From Roseovarius sp. UBA6167 (lineage in GTDB: Bacteria; Pseudomonadota; Alphaproteobacteria; Rhodobacterales; Rhodobacteraceae): a DNA stretch of 48,027 nt. The notes under the pieces are model-generated. The model was given only the letters and a program-made list of their open reading frames with translations. It had not been told where the DNA came from and made no database searches. The translations under genes were made by a program, and so were the position numbers. Location of the stretch: assembly GCA_002428225.1 (NCBI GenBank), contig DIUD01000020.1, forward strand, positions 1 to 48,027. Direction: 5' to 3'. Positions 1 through 8,639 of this stretch are shown here, piece by piece; position 1 is the first letter of the stretch, and each line of letters begins with the position of its first letter.

Positions 1-1569
1 CCCAACAGTCGCTACTCCGGCGAACGCGATCTGGACAACCCGCTGGCCGCCGTGAAGATGGGCCTGATCTACGTCAACCCCGAGGGCGTCAACGGCCAGC
101 CCGATCCGCTGAAAACGGCGGAACAGGTGCGCGAGACCTTCGCGCGCATGGCGATGGACGACGAGGAGACCGCCGCGCTGACCTGTGGCGGGCACACTGT
201 CGGCAAGGCGCATGGCAACGGCGATGCCGGGGTGCTCGGGCCGGAGCCGGAGGGCGCGGATATCGAGGCGCAGGGCCTTGGCTGGATCAACCCGAACCTG
301 GACGGCAAGGCCGCCAATGCCATTACCTCGGGCATCGAGGGCGCCTGGACGACCGAGCCGACCAAGTGGGACATGGGCTATTTCAAGCTGCTCTTCGGCT
401 ACGAGTGGGAACTGACCAAATCGCCCGCCGGGGCCAATCAGTGGCGGCCCATCGACATCAAAGAGGAGGATATGCCGGTCGATCCGAGCGATCCCTCCAA
501 GCGGGTCATGCCGATGATGACCGATGCCGACATGGCGATGAAGATGGATCCCACCTATCGCGCCATCTGCGAGAAGTTCATCGCCGACCCGGCTTATTTC
601 GACGATTGCTTCGCGCGTGCATGGTTCAAGCTGACGCACCGGGATCTTGGCCCGCGCACCCGCTATATCGGTCCCGACGCGCCGCAGGAGGATCTGATCT
701 GGCAGGATCCGATCCCGGCGGGCAAGGCCGATTTCGGTGTGGCGGCGGTGAAGGCCAAAATCGCGGCGGCGGGCCTCTCGACGGCCGACATGGTCGCCAC
801 CGCCTGGGATTCGGCGCGCACCTTCCGGCAGTCGGATTATCGCGGCGGCGCCAATGGCGCGCGCATCCGCCTTGCCCCGCAGAAGGACTGGGAGGGCAAC
901 GAGCCCGAGCGTCTGGCGCGCGTGCTGGCCGTGCTGGAGCCGATCGCCGCCGAGACCGGCGCGAGCGTGGCCGATATCATCGTGCTGGCCGGCAACGTGG
1001 GCGTCGAGCAGGCCGCGAAGGCCGCGGGCTTTGACATCGAGGTGCCCTTCGCGCCCGGCCGGGGCGACGCCACTGACGAGATGACGGATGCGGATTCGTT
1101 CGCCGTGCTGGAGCCGCTCGCCGATGGTTTCCGCAACTGGCTGAAGAAGGATTACGTGGTCCAGCCCGAGGAAATGCTGCTGGACCGCGCGCAACTCATG
1201 GGCCTGACCGGGCCGGAAATGACCTGCCTCCTGGGCGGGATGCGGGTGATGGGCACCAATCATGGCGGCACGGCGCATGGCGTCTTTACCGACCGGGCGG
1301 GTGCGCTGACGACCGATTTCTTCACCACGCTCACCGACATGAGCTACAAATGGGAACCCACGGGCAAGAACAGCTACAACATCGTGGATCGCAAGACGGG
1401 CGCGGTGAAACACACCGCCACCCGCGTCGATCTGGTGTTCGGCTCGAACTCGATCCTGCGCGCCTATTCGGAGGTCTATGCCCAGGATGACGCGGGCGAG
1501 AAATTCGTGCGCGACTTCGTGGCCGCATGGGTCAAGGTGATGAACGCGGACCGCTTCGACCTGGCGTGA
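1..1569 (+). CDS. katG: Catalase-peroxidase KatG, 3' part (5' end outside window)
   Basis: Bifunctional heme enzyme that breaks down hydrogen peroxide by catalase and peroxidase reactions, normally in the cytoplasm. The frame is open from base 1, so the N-terminal part with the distal-pocket Arg-Trp-His is outside the window. Visible are MGLIYVNPEG, which holds the crosslink tyrosine, then FARMAMDDEE with the crosslink methionine, then GGHTVGKAHG with the proximal heme histidine. The degenerate C-terminal peroxidase-like domain follows and the protein ends normally in RFDLA. There are about 522 codons here against roughly 720-740 in the family, so about the last 70% is present. A terminator hairpin begins about 20 bases after the stop. 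No oxyR-type regulator is visible in the window. Identity is essentially certain. Confidence 0.97.
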   Translation, partial: PNSRYSGERDLDNPLAAVKMGLIYVNPEGVNGQPDPLKTAEQVRETFARMAMDDEETAALTCGGHTVGKAHGNGDAGVLGPEPEGADIEAQGLGWINPNLDGKAANAITSGIEGAWTTEPTKWDMGYFKLLFGYEWELTKSPAGANQWRPIDIKEEDMPVDPSDPSKRVMPMMTDADMAMKMDPTYRAICEKFIADPAYFDDCFARAWFKLTHRDLGPRTRYIGPDAPQEDLIWQDPIPAGKADFGVAAVKAKIAAAGLSTADMVATAWDSARTFRQSDYRGGANGARIRLAPQKDWEGNEPERLARVLAVLEPIAAETGASVADIIVLAGNVGVEQAAKAAGFDIEVPFAPGRGDATDEMTDADSFAVLEPLADGFRNWLKKDYVVQPEEMLLDRAQLMGLTGPEMTCLLGGMRVMGTNHGGTAHGVFTDRAGALTTDFFTTLTDMSYKWEPTGKNSYNIVDRKTGAVKHTATRVDLVFGSNSILRAYSEVYAQDDAGEKFVRDFVAAWVKVMNADRFDLA

Positions 1570-1590
1570 TCGCCGCGCGAAAAATCCCGG

Positions 1591-1626
1591 TGTGGCGCCA
1601 GAGCGATCCGGCGCCACATTGCTTTT
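1591..1626. terminator. Bidirectional intrinsic terminator between katG and mipZ
   Basis: A perfect 9-bp stem, TGTGGCGCC (1591-1599) with GGCGCCACA (1610-1618), has a 10-base loop. On the plus strand it is followed by TTGCTTTT. On the minus strand it is followed, after a few bases, by a run of five T. It lies between two convergent stop codons and can serve both katG and mipZ. Confidence 0.8.
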
Positions 1627-1641
1627 CGATGCGCCGTCGCG

Positions 1642-2451
1642 TCAGAACGTCGCCGCAACCCCCGGCAGGTTGAGCGTCTTCACCAGGTCGCGCAATTCCT
1701 GCCGCGCCGCTATGTTGGAGATGTTGAGCTGGCGCACGCCGATATCCCTCAGATCGAGCAGCGTCAGCCCGCGCGGGAACAGTTCGCGAAAGATCACTCG
1801 CTCGTTGAATCCCGGCGCCACCCGAAAGCCGATCCGCCTGGCAAGCGCATCGAGCGCCCGGCCCATCTTTTCCTTGTTGATCATCTGCTGCGCGCCGACC
1901 CGGTTGCGCAGCACCACCCAGTCGATGGGCCGCAGCCCCGCCTGCGCGCGCATCTGCCGCGCGTTCCAGACCATCTCGGAATAGACCGAAGGTCCGAGCA
2001 CCTTCAGCCCATCCGTATCGATATGCGCCAGCAGGTCGAAATCGATGAAGCTGTCGTTGAGCGGCGTGACCAGGGTGTCGGCAAGGCTGTGCGCGACCTG
2101 GCTCAGCCGGGTATGCGCGCCGGGGCAGTCGATGACGATGAAATCGCTCTCGGGTTCGGCGGCGGCCATGGCCTGGGCGAGGCGGCGGTCATCGAGATTC
2201 TCGCCATCCCCGATCTGATCGGCGGCGATCTCGGGCAATTCGACGAGCCGCGCGCTGGGCAGATCGAGCCCTTCGCGCGCCATGAAGCGCGCGCGGTTGT
2301 CGGCATAACGGCCAAAGCTGCGCTGGCGCAGGTCGAGGTCGAGCGCGCTCACCCGGTGGCCGAGCCGCGCCAGCGCGGTTGCCAGGTGCATCGAAACGGT
2401 GGATTTCCCCGCGCCCCCCTTTTCGTTGCCGATCACGATGATATGCGCCAT
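1642..2451 (-). CDS. mipZ: MipZ-type ParA-family ATPase, division-site positioning
   Basis: ParA/MinD-superfamily ATPase. In Caulobacter, MipZ binds the ParB-parS centromere complex and forms a polar gradient that inhibits FtsZ polymerisation, placing the ring at midcell. The deviant Walker A is NEKGGAGKST at residues 9-18. The A' motif is ALDLDLRQRS near 36-45 and Walker B is FIVIDCPGAH near 103-112. At 269 residues it has the expected length. I chose the ATG at 2451 because it is preceded by GGAGGGCAAGAC (a good Shine-Dalgarno) and gives the family N-terminus MAHIIVIGNEK; the frame stays open 31 codons further upstream. No parB is in the window. Its target FtsZ is encoded at 14.7-16.3 kb. 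An ordinary ParA is unlikely given the MipZ-like C-terminal half. Confidence 0.93.
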   Translation of the reverse strand: MAHIIVIGNEKGGAGKSTVSMHLATALARLGHRVSALDLDLRQRSFGRYADNRARFMAREGLDLPSARLVELPEIAADQIGDGENLDDRRLAQAMAAAEPESDFIVIDCPGAHTRLSQVAHSLADTLVTPLNDSFIDFDLLAHIDTDGLKVLGPSVYSEMVWNARQMRAQAGLRPIDWVVLRNRVGAQQMINKEKMGRALDALARRIGFRVAPGFNERVIFRELFPRGLTLLDLRDIGVRQLNISNIAARQELRDLVKTLNLPGVAATF

Positions 2452-2596
2452 GTCTTGCCCTCCCCGAGCGGCGGGATGTCGCCGAACCTGTCGTCTCGCG
2501 CTGCAATAGGGAAGGGGGCGGGCCGCGGTCAAGCGGCTTTGCAAGGGGCGCCGCTTTCGCTGGCGCGCGCGGCGCGGCGGCGCTAGGGTCGCGCCC

Positions 2597-4120
2597 GTGA
2601 CCGAAAGCGCGCTGACATATTCCCCCGATCAGGCCGAGGCCCATGACCGTATCGCCCAGGCGCTGCGGTCGGTTGGTGTCGATCTCGACGAGGGCACGCT
2701 TGCGCCGCCCTGCGACGAGAAGCGCGTGGTGATGGCGGTTCTGGGCAAGGCCGGATCAGGCAAGACGCTGCTTCTGGCCGCGCTCACCCGCGCGCTCGAC
2801 GAGGCCGGGGTGGAGACGGTTTCGGGCGATTGGGAGGGGCGGCGGCGGCGCGAGCGGCGCACGCTGGCCATTCTTGCGCCGACCAACAAGGCGGCAAGCG
2901 TGCTGCGGATGCGCGGCGTGCCGGCAACCACCATCCACCGCATCCTCTATACCCCGGTCTATCATCCCGAATACGAAAAGATCGCCGAATGGCTGGCCGG
3001 CCAGGGCGAAAGGCCCGCGATCGAGGGGCTGACCGATCAGGCGCTGGCGCGGGCGGCGGCCTTTTATCAGGCACAGAAATCCATCCCCGGCGCGCTGGCG
3101 GCGGCGGGTTTGCGCGGCTCGGATTTCATCACCGGCTGGAAGCGGCGCGAAGAGCCGCTCGATATCGGCCTGGTCGATGAGGCAAGCATGCTCGACACCC
3201 GGCAATTCGAGGATCTGAAGGAGATTTTCCCGACCCTCATCCTGTTCGGCGATCCGGCGCAATTGCCGCCCGTGAAATCCACCGGCGGCATGGTCTTCGA
3301 GAGCCTGCCCGCGCCGGCGCGCCTGACGCTCAGCCGCATCCACCGGCAGGAGGCGGGCAATCCGATCCTCGATCTGGCCCATGCGCTGGCCGATCCGGCG
3401 CTCGATTTCCACGGCTTCGAGCGGATGGTTCAAGAGGCCGCCAGCCGCGATGCGCGCGTGCGCATGGCCGAGCGCGTAGAGGTGGACCTGATGGCGCGCT
3501 CGCCGGTGCTTGTCTGGCGCAATGCCACGCGCATCCGCCTCATTAATGCGTTTCGCGCGGTGCACGAGGCCCCCGAGACCGAATTGCTGCCCGGTGAGCC
3601 GCTCATCTGCGACGGTATCGAATTGCCCCTCCGGCACCGCAAGAAACGCCTCGATCTGGAGGCGCGCGGCCTCATCAAGGGGGCGCAGGTGGTCTATCTC
3701 GGCCCCGGCAAGCGGGCGGGCTTTTCGCGGCTGCATGTGATCGGGGCGGAGGATCCGCTGATTTCCGCCGCCTCGATCGTCAAGATCGAGAAGCCCGACG
3801 AGGCAGAGCCGTTCATTCCCTTCGCCGCCAATATGGGCGCGGTATTCCTGCACGGGGCGGCGGTGACGATCCACAAGGCCCAGGGCAGCCAGTGGCCCGA
3901 TGTGCAGGTCTTTGCGCCCGACATCGATGCCGCATCGCGGATGGGCCGGTCCGAGGCGGGACAGCCCTTGTGGAAGCGGCTGGCCTATGTGGCGATCACC
4001 CGCGCCGAGGAACGGCTGCACTGGGTGGTGCGCAATCGGTTGTCAAAGCCGTCGGCGCCGCTCTCGGTCGCCGATCTGAAGGCCCCGCGCGCGCCGCTCA
4101 GGCTGGAGGCCGGGGAATGA
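2597..4120 (+). CDS. RecD-like superfamily 1 DNA helicase / AAA ATPase
   Basis: Predicted ATP-driven 5'-3' DNA helicase of the RecD/Pif1-like SF1B group. Visible motifs are Walker A GKAGSGKT (residues 50-57), Walker B GLVDEASMLD (191-200) and motif III GDPAQLPPV (218-226). A conserved IHRQEAGNPIL follows. The C-terminal UvrD-like helicase half carries VTIHKAQGSQWPDV and YVAITRAEERL, which are SF1 motifs V and VI. At 507 residues it is shorter than RecD2, lacking the long N-terminal extension, and no recB or recC is adjacent, so it is not a RecBCD subunit. The start is GTG at 2597. It diverges from mipZ across about 145 bases. The exact repair or processing role is unknown. Confidence 0.88.
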   Translation: MTESALTYSPDQAEAHDRIAQALRSVGVDLDEGTLAPPCDEKRVVMAVLGKAGSGKTLLLAALTRALDEAGVETVSGDWEGRRRRERRTLAILAPTNKAASVLRMRGVPATTIHRILYTPVYHPEYEKIAEWLAGQGERPAIEGLTDQALARAAAFYQAQKSIPGALAAAGLRGSDFITGWKRREEPLDIGLVDEASMLDTRQFEDLKEIFPTLILFGDPAQLPPVKSTGGMVFESLPAPARLTLSRIHRQEAGNPILDLAHALADPALDFHGFERMVQEAASRDARVRMAERVEVDLMARSPVLVWRNATRIRLINAFRAVHEAPETELLPGEPLICDGIELPLRHRKKRLDLEARGLIKGAQVVYLGPGKRAGFSRLHVIGAEDPLISAASIVKIEKPDEAEPFIPFAANMGAVFLHGAAVTIHKAQGSQWPDVQVFAPDIDAASRMGRSEAGQPLWKRLAYVAITRAEERLHWVVRNRLSKPSAPLSVADLKAPRAPLRLEAGE

Positions 4121-4142
4121 CGAGGGGGCGCGGGGGGGGGCG

Positions 4143-5048
4143 TCACCCCCGTTGCATCCGCACCGGAATCTCCCGCGCCAGCCGCAGCAGATGCGCCATG
4201 TAGGGCTTGTCCGCGTCATCATCGCGGATCGCCGCATAAAGCCGCCTGGTCAGGCCCTGCGCCGTCAGCGGCCGGGTGACGTAGTCCGAACTGGTCCGCA
4301 CCTCGCGCACCACCCAATCGGGCAGCACCGCCACCCCGCGATTGGATGCCACCAGCAGCAGGATGACGGCCGTCAGCTCCACCTGCCTCATGCCGCGCGG
4401 CTCGATCCGGGCGGGCGTCAGCAATTCGGTGAACACGTCAAGCCGCGCGCGATCCACCGGATAGGTGATCAGCACCTCGTCGCGGAAATCCGCCGCCTCG
4501 ACATAGGGTTTCGCGGCCAGCGGATGCTGGCTCGAGGCCACGAAAACCGGCTCGTAATCGAACAGCGGCCTGAAGCTGATGCCGGGCAGATCCTCGGGAT
4601 CGGAGGAGACGACCAGATCCACCTCTTCCTTTTGCAGCGCGGGCAGCGCGTCGAAGGCAAGGCCGGGGCGGATATCCAGATCGACATCGGCCCAGGTCCT
4701 GCGAAACTGTTCGAGCACCGGAAAGAGCCACTCGAAACAGGCATGGCATTCGATGGCGATATGCATCCGCCCCGAACTGCCGCGCCGCAGCCCCTCGAAT
4801 TCCTGCTCCAGCGCCTCGATCTCGGGCAGGATCTTCTCGGCCAGCCGGAGCAGGCGATGACCGGCGGCCGACAGGCGCAACGGCTTGGACCTGCGCACGA
4901 AAAGCTCCACCCCGGTCTGATCCTCCAGCCCCTTGATCTGATGGCTGAGCGCCGATTGGGTTATGTGCAGCATATCCGCCGCCCGCGCCAGCCCGCCCGC
5001 GCGATGGATGGCGCGGATCGTCCTGAGGTGGCGAAACTCGATATGCAT
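4143..5048 (-). CDS. metR: LysR-family regulator, MetR type
   Basis: Transcription factor with an N-terminal winged helix-turn-helix (residues about 1-60, containing AADMLHITQSALSHQIKGLE) followed by a LysR substrate-binding domain. MetR proteins use homocysteine as coinducer and regulate methionine and folate-linked methyl transfer genes. The sequence resembles MetR in its N-terminus and in the effector domain. It is divergent from metF with about 100 bases between the starts, the classical arrangement for a LysR regulator and its target. It converges on the helicase gene with 22 bases between stops. At 301 residues it has normal length. The role is inferred from family resemblance and position. 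Confidence 0.88.
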   Translation of the reverse strand: MHIEFRHLRTIRAIHRAGGLARAADMLHITQSALSHQIKGLEDQTGVELFVRRSKPLRLSAAGHRLLRLAEKILPEIEALEQEFEGLRRGSSGRMHIAIECHACFEWLFPVLEQFRRTWADVDLDIRPGLAFDALPALQKEEVDLVVSSDPEDLPGISFRPLFDYEPVFVASSQHPLAAKPYVEAADFRDEVLITYPVDRARLDVFTELLTPARIEPRGMRQVELTAVILLLVASNRGVAVLPDWVVREVRTSSDYVTRPLTAQGLTRRLYAAIRDDDADKPYMAHLLRLAREIPVRMQRG

Positions 5049-5150
5049 TATTAGGTATCCTCAACCTCACCATGAATTATATGAAGTTGTCTCACAAGGC
5101 GCCACCTGCGACAAGGGGTGCACCCGGCCCTCTCCACAGGATCTCCGATC
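5049..5150. promoter_or_regulatory. metR/metF divergent control region with MetR-like half sites
   Basis: This AT-richer gap separates divergent metR and metF. TGAA-N5-TGAA lies at 5073-5085. MetR of E. coli binds TGAA-N5-TTCA, so the spacing fits but the second half is direct rather than inverted. LysR-type regulators usually bind such shared promoters. The assignment as a MetR operator is tentative. Confidence 0.4.
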
Positions 5151-6017
5151 ATGAAAACGCCGCGCGTTTCCTTCGAGTTTTTCCCGCCCAAATCGCTCGA
5201 GGCCTCGTTTCGCCTCTGGGACACGATCCACGCGCTTGCGCCGCTTGGCCCGCGCTTCGTCTCGGTCACCTATGGCGCGGGCGGCACCACGCGCGAGCTG
5301 ACGCGCGAGGCCGTGAGCACGCTGCACAAGGCCACCGGCCTCAATGTGGCGGCGCATCTCACCTGCGTGAACGCAAGCCGCGCCGAGACGCTGGAGATCG
5401 CCGGGCAGTTCCACGACGCCGGCGTGCGCGAGATCGTGGCGCTCCGGGGCGATGCGCCCAGGGGCTCGGACGGGTTCATCCCCCATCCCGATGGCTTTGC
5501 CGATAGCTGCGAGCTGGTCGCGGCGCTCGCGGCAACGGGCAAGTTCCTCATCCGCGTCGGCGCATACCCCGAAAAACACCCCGAGGCAGCGGATACAAAG
5601 GCCGATATCGACTGGCTCAAGCGCAAGATCGACGCGGGCGCGTCCGAGGCGATCACGCAATTCTTCTTCGAGGCCGAGACCTTCTTTCGCTTCCGCGATG
5701 CCTGCGCCGCGGCGGGGATCGAGGCGCCGATCATCCCCGGCATCCTGCCGATCGAGAACTGGTCCGGCGCGCGCAAATTCGCCATCGCCTGCGGCACGAG
5801 CATCCCGCCCCGGATCGAGGACGCCTTCGCCGAGGCGATCCGCGACAACCGGCACGATCTGTTGGCCACGGCCGTTTGCACCGAACTGTGCAGCGCGTTG
5901 ATCGAGGGCGGGGTGGAGGATCTGCATTTCTACACGCTCAACCGCCCCGAACTGACCCGCGACGTGTGCCACGCGCTTGGCGTGACGCCCGGCGCGGCGC
6001 TGTGCGAGGTGGCCTGA
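5151..6017 (+). CDS. metF: Methylenetetrahydrofolate reductase
   Basis: FAD-dependent enzyme reducing 5,10-methylene-THF to 5-methyl-THF, the methyl donor for the last step of methionine synthesis; cytoplasmic. The N-terminus has the family hallmark FEFFPPK (residues 8-14), and TYGAGGTTR, LRGD and HPE-like segments occur in the expected order of a TIM barrel. At 288 residues it matches single-domain bacterial MetF. I chose ATG 5151 (MKTPRVSFEFFPP); a GTG 11 codons earlier gives an unnatural extension. It is divergent from metR, so methionine-responsive control is likely. No metH lies next to it here. Confidence 0.96.
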   Translation: MKTPRVSFEFFPPKSLEASFRLWDTIHALAPLGPRFVSVTYGAGGTTRELTREAVSTLHKATGLNVAAHLTCVNASRAETLEIAGQFHDAGVREIVALRGDAPRGSDGFIPHPDGFADSCELVAALAATGKFLIRVGAYPEKHPEAADTKADIDWLKRKIDAGASEAITQFFFEAETFFRFRDACAAAGIEAPIIPGILPIENWSGARKFAIACGTSIPPRIEDAFAEAIRDNRHDLLATAVCTELCSALIEGGVEDLHFYTLNRPELTRDVCHALGVTPGAALCEVA

Positions 6018-6042
6018 GCCTTGCCCGCGCGGGGCGCCCGGG

Positions 6043-7173
6043 TCATGCATCCCGGGTGAGGCCTGGTGCATTTTGCCCTGCCCCCTCTTTCAGGTGCGCC
6101 TCCTTCAGCTGGCCGGTCAGGCGCGGGCCGAACCAGCCGCGCCGCAGCGGGCCAGTCACGCTTTCGTGGATCCGCTCGGAGGGGTCGCGGCCCACCACGC
6201 GCGGGCGGCGCCTGAGCAACAGCTTGCTCCACCCCGTCCAGGTGCCGACCGAGGGCGCGGTCACATCCGTCGCAAAGCGCCCGTGCCAGCCCTCGGGCAG
6301 CGGCAGCTTGCAGCCCTCGATCCGCTCCAGCATCCACACCAGCGGGATATTCGCCAGCGGGCGCGCCGCGTGAAAGCCACACAGCTGCCCGCCCACATCC
6401 GAGTGACAGCCGCGAAACCAGACCTGCTCCACATGCCCGTCGAAACCGGGCGGGCATTCCCATAGCACCGGCGTATAGGCGCGCCGCGTCTCGTCGAGCG
6501 CCAGCGCGTGAAAGCCGTGCCGCGTCGTGTGGCCGAGGTGGTGATTGTGAAACCCGTGCCGGTCGGCGCGAAACCGCGACAGAATGGGGATGCGCAAGCC
6601 CAGCGCCTTGACCGTATCCCACACGCCGATCATTTCCACATGGGCGTCGTTGTGACAGAATTCGCGGGAAAAGGCGCGTGCCGCCGCGCCGTCAGGGTGG
6701 CATTGATAGTGACGCCAGGCCACCTCCACGTTGCGTTCGGTCGCCACCTCGGACCGCAGAAGGCCGATCCGGTCGATCACCCCCGCCAGCGAGCGCACCG
6801 CATAGGCCCCGCGCGAATATCCCAGAAGGAAGATCCGGTCGCCAGGGCGGTAACGGCTCGACAGATAGCCATAGGCGCGCCGGATCTGCCGGTTGATGCC
6901 GCGCCCGAGCACGATATCGCTGGTGGCGCGCCAGTCGCGCCACTGAATCCCCGCCTCGTAGAAGAGCGACAGATCGGTGCCCGCAACCTCGCGCAACAAC
7001 TTGTAGGTCAGCCCGGCATTGGTCTCATATCCCGTGGCGAGCGTGGACATGGTGCCATCGAGGATCAGCACATGATCGACCGGCCCCCGCCGGTGGCCAA
7101 AGACCGTGTGCTCGCCGGTCGGGCCGGGGCGCAGCCAGTCATGGAGTGCCTTTGTCCAGTTGCGCCAGGGCAT
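6043..7173 (-). CDS. DUF2235 alpha/beta-hydrolase-like protein (Tle1-like catalytic domain)
   Basis: Members of this family share the catalytic fold of type VI secretion phospholipase effectors (Tle1), but many are stand-alone proteins of unknown role. Visible are the start of the fold at VLILDGTMSTL (residues 35-45), the nucleophile elbow GYSRGAYAVR (118-127, a GxSxG serine), the acid region GVWDTVKALG (183-192), and a histidine in FRGCHSDVGG near residue 255. These would give a complete Ser-Asp-His triad. At 376 residues it has no signal peptide or membrane segment. AAGG precedes the start by a few bases. No T6SS, VgrG or immunity-like gene is adjacent, so a house-keeping lipase or esterase is as likely as an effector. 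Substrate unknown. Confidence 0.85.
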   Translation of the reverse strand: MPWRNWTKALHDWLRPGPTGEHTVFGHRRGPVDHVLILDGTMSTLATGYETNAGLTYKLLREVAGTDLSLFYEAGIQWRDWRATSDIVLGRGINRQIRRAYGYLSSRYRPGDRIFLLGYSRGAYAVRSLAGVIDRIGLLRSEVATERNVEVAWRHYQCHPDGAAARAFSREFCHNDAHVEMIGVWDTVKALGLRIPILSRFRADRHGFHNHHLGHTTRHGFHALALDETRRAYTPVLWECPPGFDGHVEQVWFRGCHSDVGGQLCGFHAARPLANIPLVWMLERIEGCKLPLPEGWHGRFATDVTAPSVGTWTGWSKLLLRRRPRVVGRDPSERIHESVTGPLRRGWFGPRLTGQLKEAHLKEGAGQNAPGLTRDA

Positions 7174-7419
7174 GACTTGCCTTTTCGATCAGACGCGCCG
7201 TTTGCGTCCGCTTGATATAAGATATAAGCAGGGATTCGCATAAAAATCCTGACATTTCGTGAAAATTCCCGTGAGGCCCGTGGCGCGGTCGCGCAACGGC
7301 CGCCACAGTGTGCCAGCCCCGGCCCCTTGATCCCGCGAGCGCATGGCAAATCCGCCTCCTGGCTCTGTCCGCCGCTATCCGCCCTTGCCAAGCCCGCGCC
7401 ACCGGGCCAATTTGCGGCC
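7174..7419. other. Intergenic region upstream of the DUF2235 gene
   Basis: No convincing gene is seen. The part next to the DUF2235 start is AT-rich for this genome, including TTGATATAAGATATAAG near 7212-7228, so it probably holds the minus-strand promoter of that gene. The rest is GC-rich with no clear hairpin. It runs into the small frame described at 7420-7554. Confidence 0.45.
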
Positions 7420-7554
7420 ATGTTCGAGACCATCCCCCTTGTGCCCCCGATCCTCGGCCCTGGCGATCTTCGGCCGGTCCTGCGGGGGGCGCTCAGGCTC
7501 CTGCACGCGGCCACCGCCCCGGTCTCTTCCGCCATCGGAGTTTTCCGCACATGA
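7420..7554 (+). CDS. Possible small ORF translationally coupled to rnhA
   Basis: A 44-residue frame begins MFETIPLVPPILGPGD and ends IGVFRT. Its stop overlaps the rnhA start as ATGA, a typical coupling arrangement. By eye most third positions are G or C, as in the neighbouring real genes. There is no strong Shine-Dalgarno, and a longer TTG-started version from 7327 is less plausible. No known family is recognised; it contains a proline-rich hydrophobic N-terminus and a short basic helix-like segment. It could be a leader peptide that sets rnhA translation, or a chance frame. Confidence 0.3.
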   Translation: MFETIPLVPPILGPGDLRPVLRGALRLLHAATAPVSSAIGVFRT

Positions 7555-8018
7555 CCGAGCTTGTGGCCTATACCGACGGGGCGTGTTCGGGCAATCCCGG
7601 CCCCGGCGGCTGGGGGGCGCTGATGCAGGCGCGCGACGGCGACACCGTGGTCAAGACGCGCGACCTCAAGGGCGGCGAGGCCCTGACCACCAACAACCGG
7701 ATGGAGCTCATGGCCGCGATCATGGCGCTGGAAACCCTCGCGCGCCCCTCGGCCATCACTATCGTCACCGACAGCGCCTATGTGAAGAACGGGATCACGG
7801 CCTGGCTTCACGGCTGGAAAAGGAACGGCTGGAGGACCGCCGCGAAAAAGCCCGTCAAGAACGCCGATCTCTGGCAGCGGCTCGACGCGGCGCAGGCCCG
7901 CCACAAGGTGACATGGCAATGGATCAAGGGCCATGCCGGCCACCCCGAGAACGAGCGCGCCGACGGGCTGGCCCGCGAAGGCATGGCCCCCTACAAGCCC
8001 GGCAGGGCAGGGCCATGA
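7551..8018 (+). CDS. rnhA: Ribonuclease HI
   Basis: Endonuclease that cuts the RNA strand of RNA-DNA hybrids, removing primers and R-loops, with divalent metal. Catalytic carboxylates are visible: Asp in YTDGACSGNPGPGG (residue 9), Glu in NNRMELMA, Asp in VTDSAYV and Asp in NERADGLA. The basic handle region GWKRNGWRTAAKKPVKN is also present. At 155 residues it has E. coli-like length. The start at ATG 7551 gives the normal MTELVAYTDG N-terminus. Its stop overlaps the start of the downstream channel gene as ATGA, so the two are likely cotranscribed. Confidence 0.97.
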   Translation: MTELVAYTDGACSGNPGPGGWGALMQARDGDTVVKTRDLKGGEALTTNNRMELMAAIMALETLARPSAITIVTDSAYVKNGITAWLHGWKRNGWRTAAKKPVKNADLWQRLDAAQARHKVTWQWIKGHAGHPENERADGLAREGMAPYKPGRAGP

Positions 8019-8638
8019 CTCTGCTTGCGCTTCTCGATCACGCCTCGGTCGCGATCTTCGCGCTGACCGGCGCGCTTGTCGCTTCGCGCCGCCAACTCGA
8101 CATCGTGGGCTTTGCCTTTCTCGCCTGCCTTACGGCCGTGGGCGGCGGCACGCTGCGCGATGTGCTGCTCGATCGCAACCCGGTGTTCTGGCTGGCCAAT
8201 CCCGCCTATATCCTGATTGCCTGCGTGGCCGCGCTGCTGGTCTTCTTCACCGCCCATCTGGTCGAGAGCCGCTATCGCTGGCTGCTCTGGCTCGACAGTT
8301 TCGCGCTCGCGGTGGCCGTGCCTGCCGGTGTCACCGCGGCCATGGCCACGGGCCAGGCCGCGGTGATCGTGGTGCTCATGGGCATGGTGACGGGCTGCAT
8401 GGGCGGGCTGATGCGCGACATGGTGGTGGGCGAGGTGCCGCTGGTGCTCAAGGAGGGCGAGCTTTACGTTACCGCCGCCTTTGCCGGCGCGACCGGCGCG
8501 GTCATCGCCGCGCAAGTCACCGACGCGCCGCTCGTGATCCTGTGCAGTTGCGCGGGTCTTACATGGGCATTGCGCGCGGGTTCGCTCGCCTTCGGCTGGC
8601 GGCTGCCGGTCTATCGCGGCCGCCCGCCGCGCGCCTGA
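8015..8638 (+). CDS. Trimeric intracellular cation (TRIC) channel-like membrane protein (YicG/UPF0126 family)
   Basis: Inner-membrane protein with seven predicted hydrophobic segments arranged as two three-helix repeats plus a final helix. Each repeat carries a glycine-rich GG-LRD/MRD signature: VGGGTLRDVLLDR in the first and GCMGGLMRDMVVGEVP in the second. This is typical of the UPF0126/TRIC family; prokaryotic members form trimeric cation channels. At 207 residues it is full length. It overlaps rnhA by four bases (ATGA), pointing to translational coupling although no functional link is obvious. Physiological role in bacteria is poorly defined. Confidence 0.9.
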   Translation: MTLLALLDHASVAIFALTGALVASRRQLDIVGFAFLACLTAVGGGTLRDVLLDRNPVFWLANPAYILIACVAALLVFFTAHLVESRYRWLLWLDSFALAVAVPAGVTAAMATGQAAVIVVLMGMVTGCMGGLMRDMVVGEVPLVLKEGELYVTAAFAGATGAVIAAQVTDAPLVILCSCAGLTWALRAGSLAFGWRLPVYRGRPPRA

Positions 8639-8639
8639 G

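Noticed and set aside
6018..6064. CCCGGG-N8-CCCGGG hairpin as a terminator between metF and the DUF2235 gene.
   Set aside because: The arms are only six bases, overlap the DUF2235 stop codon, and no T run follows on either strand.
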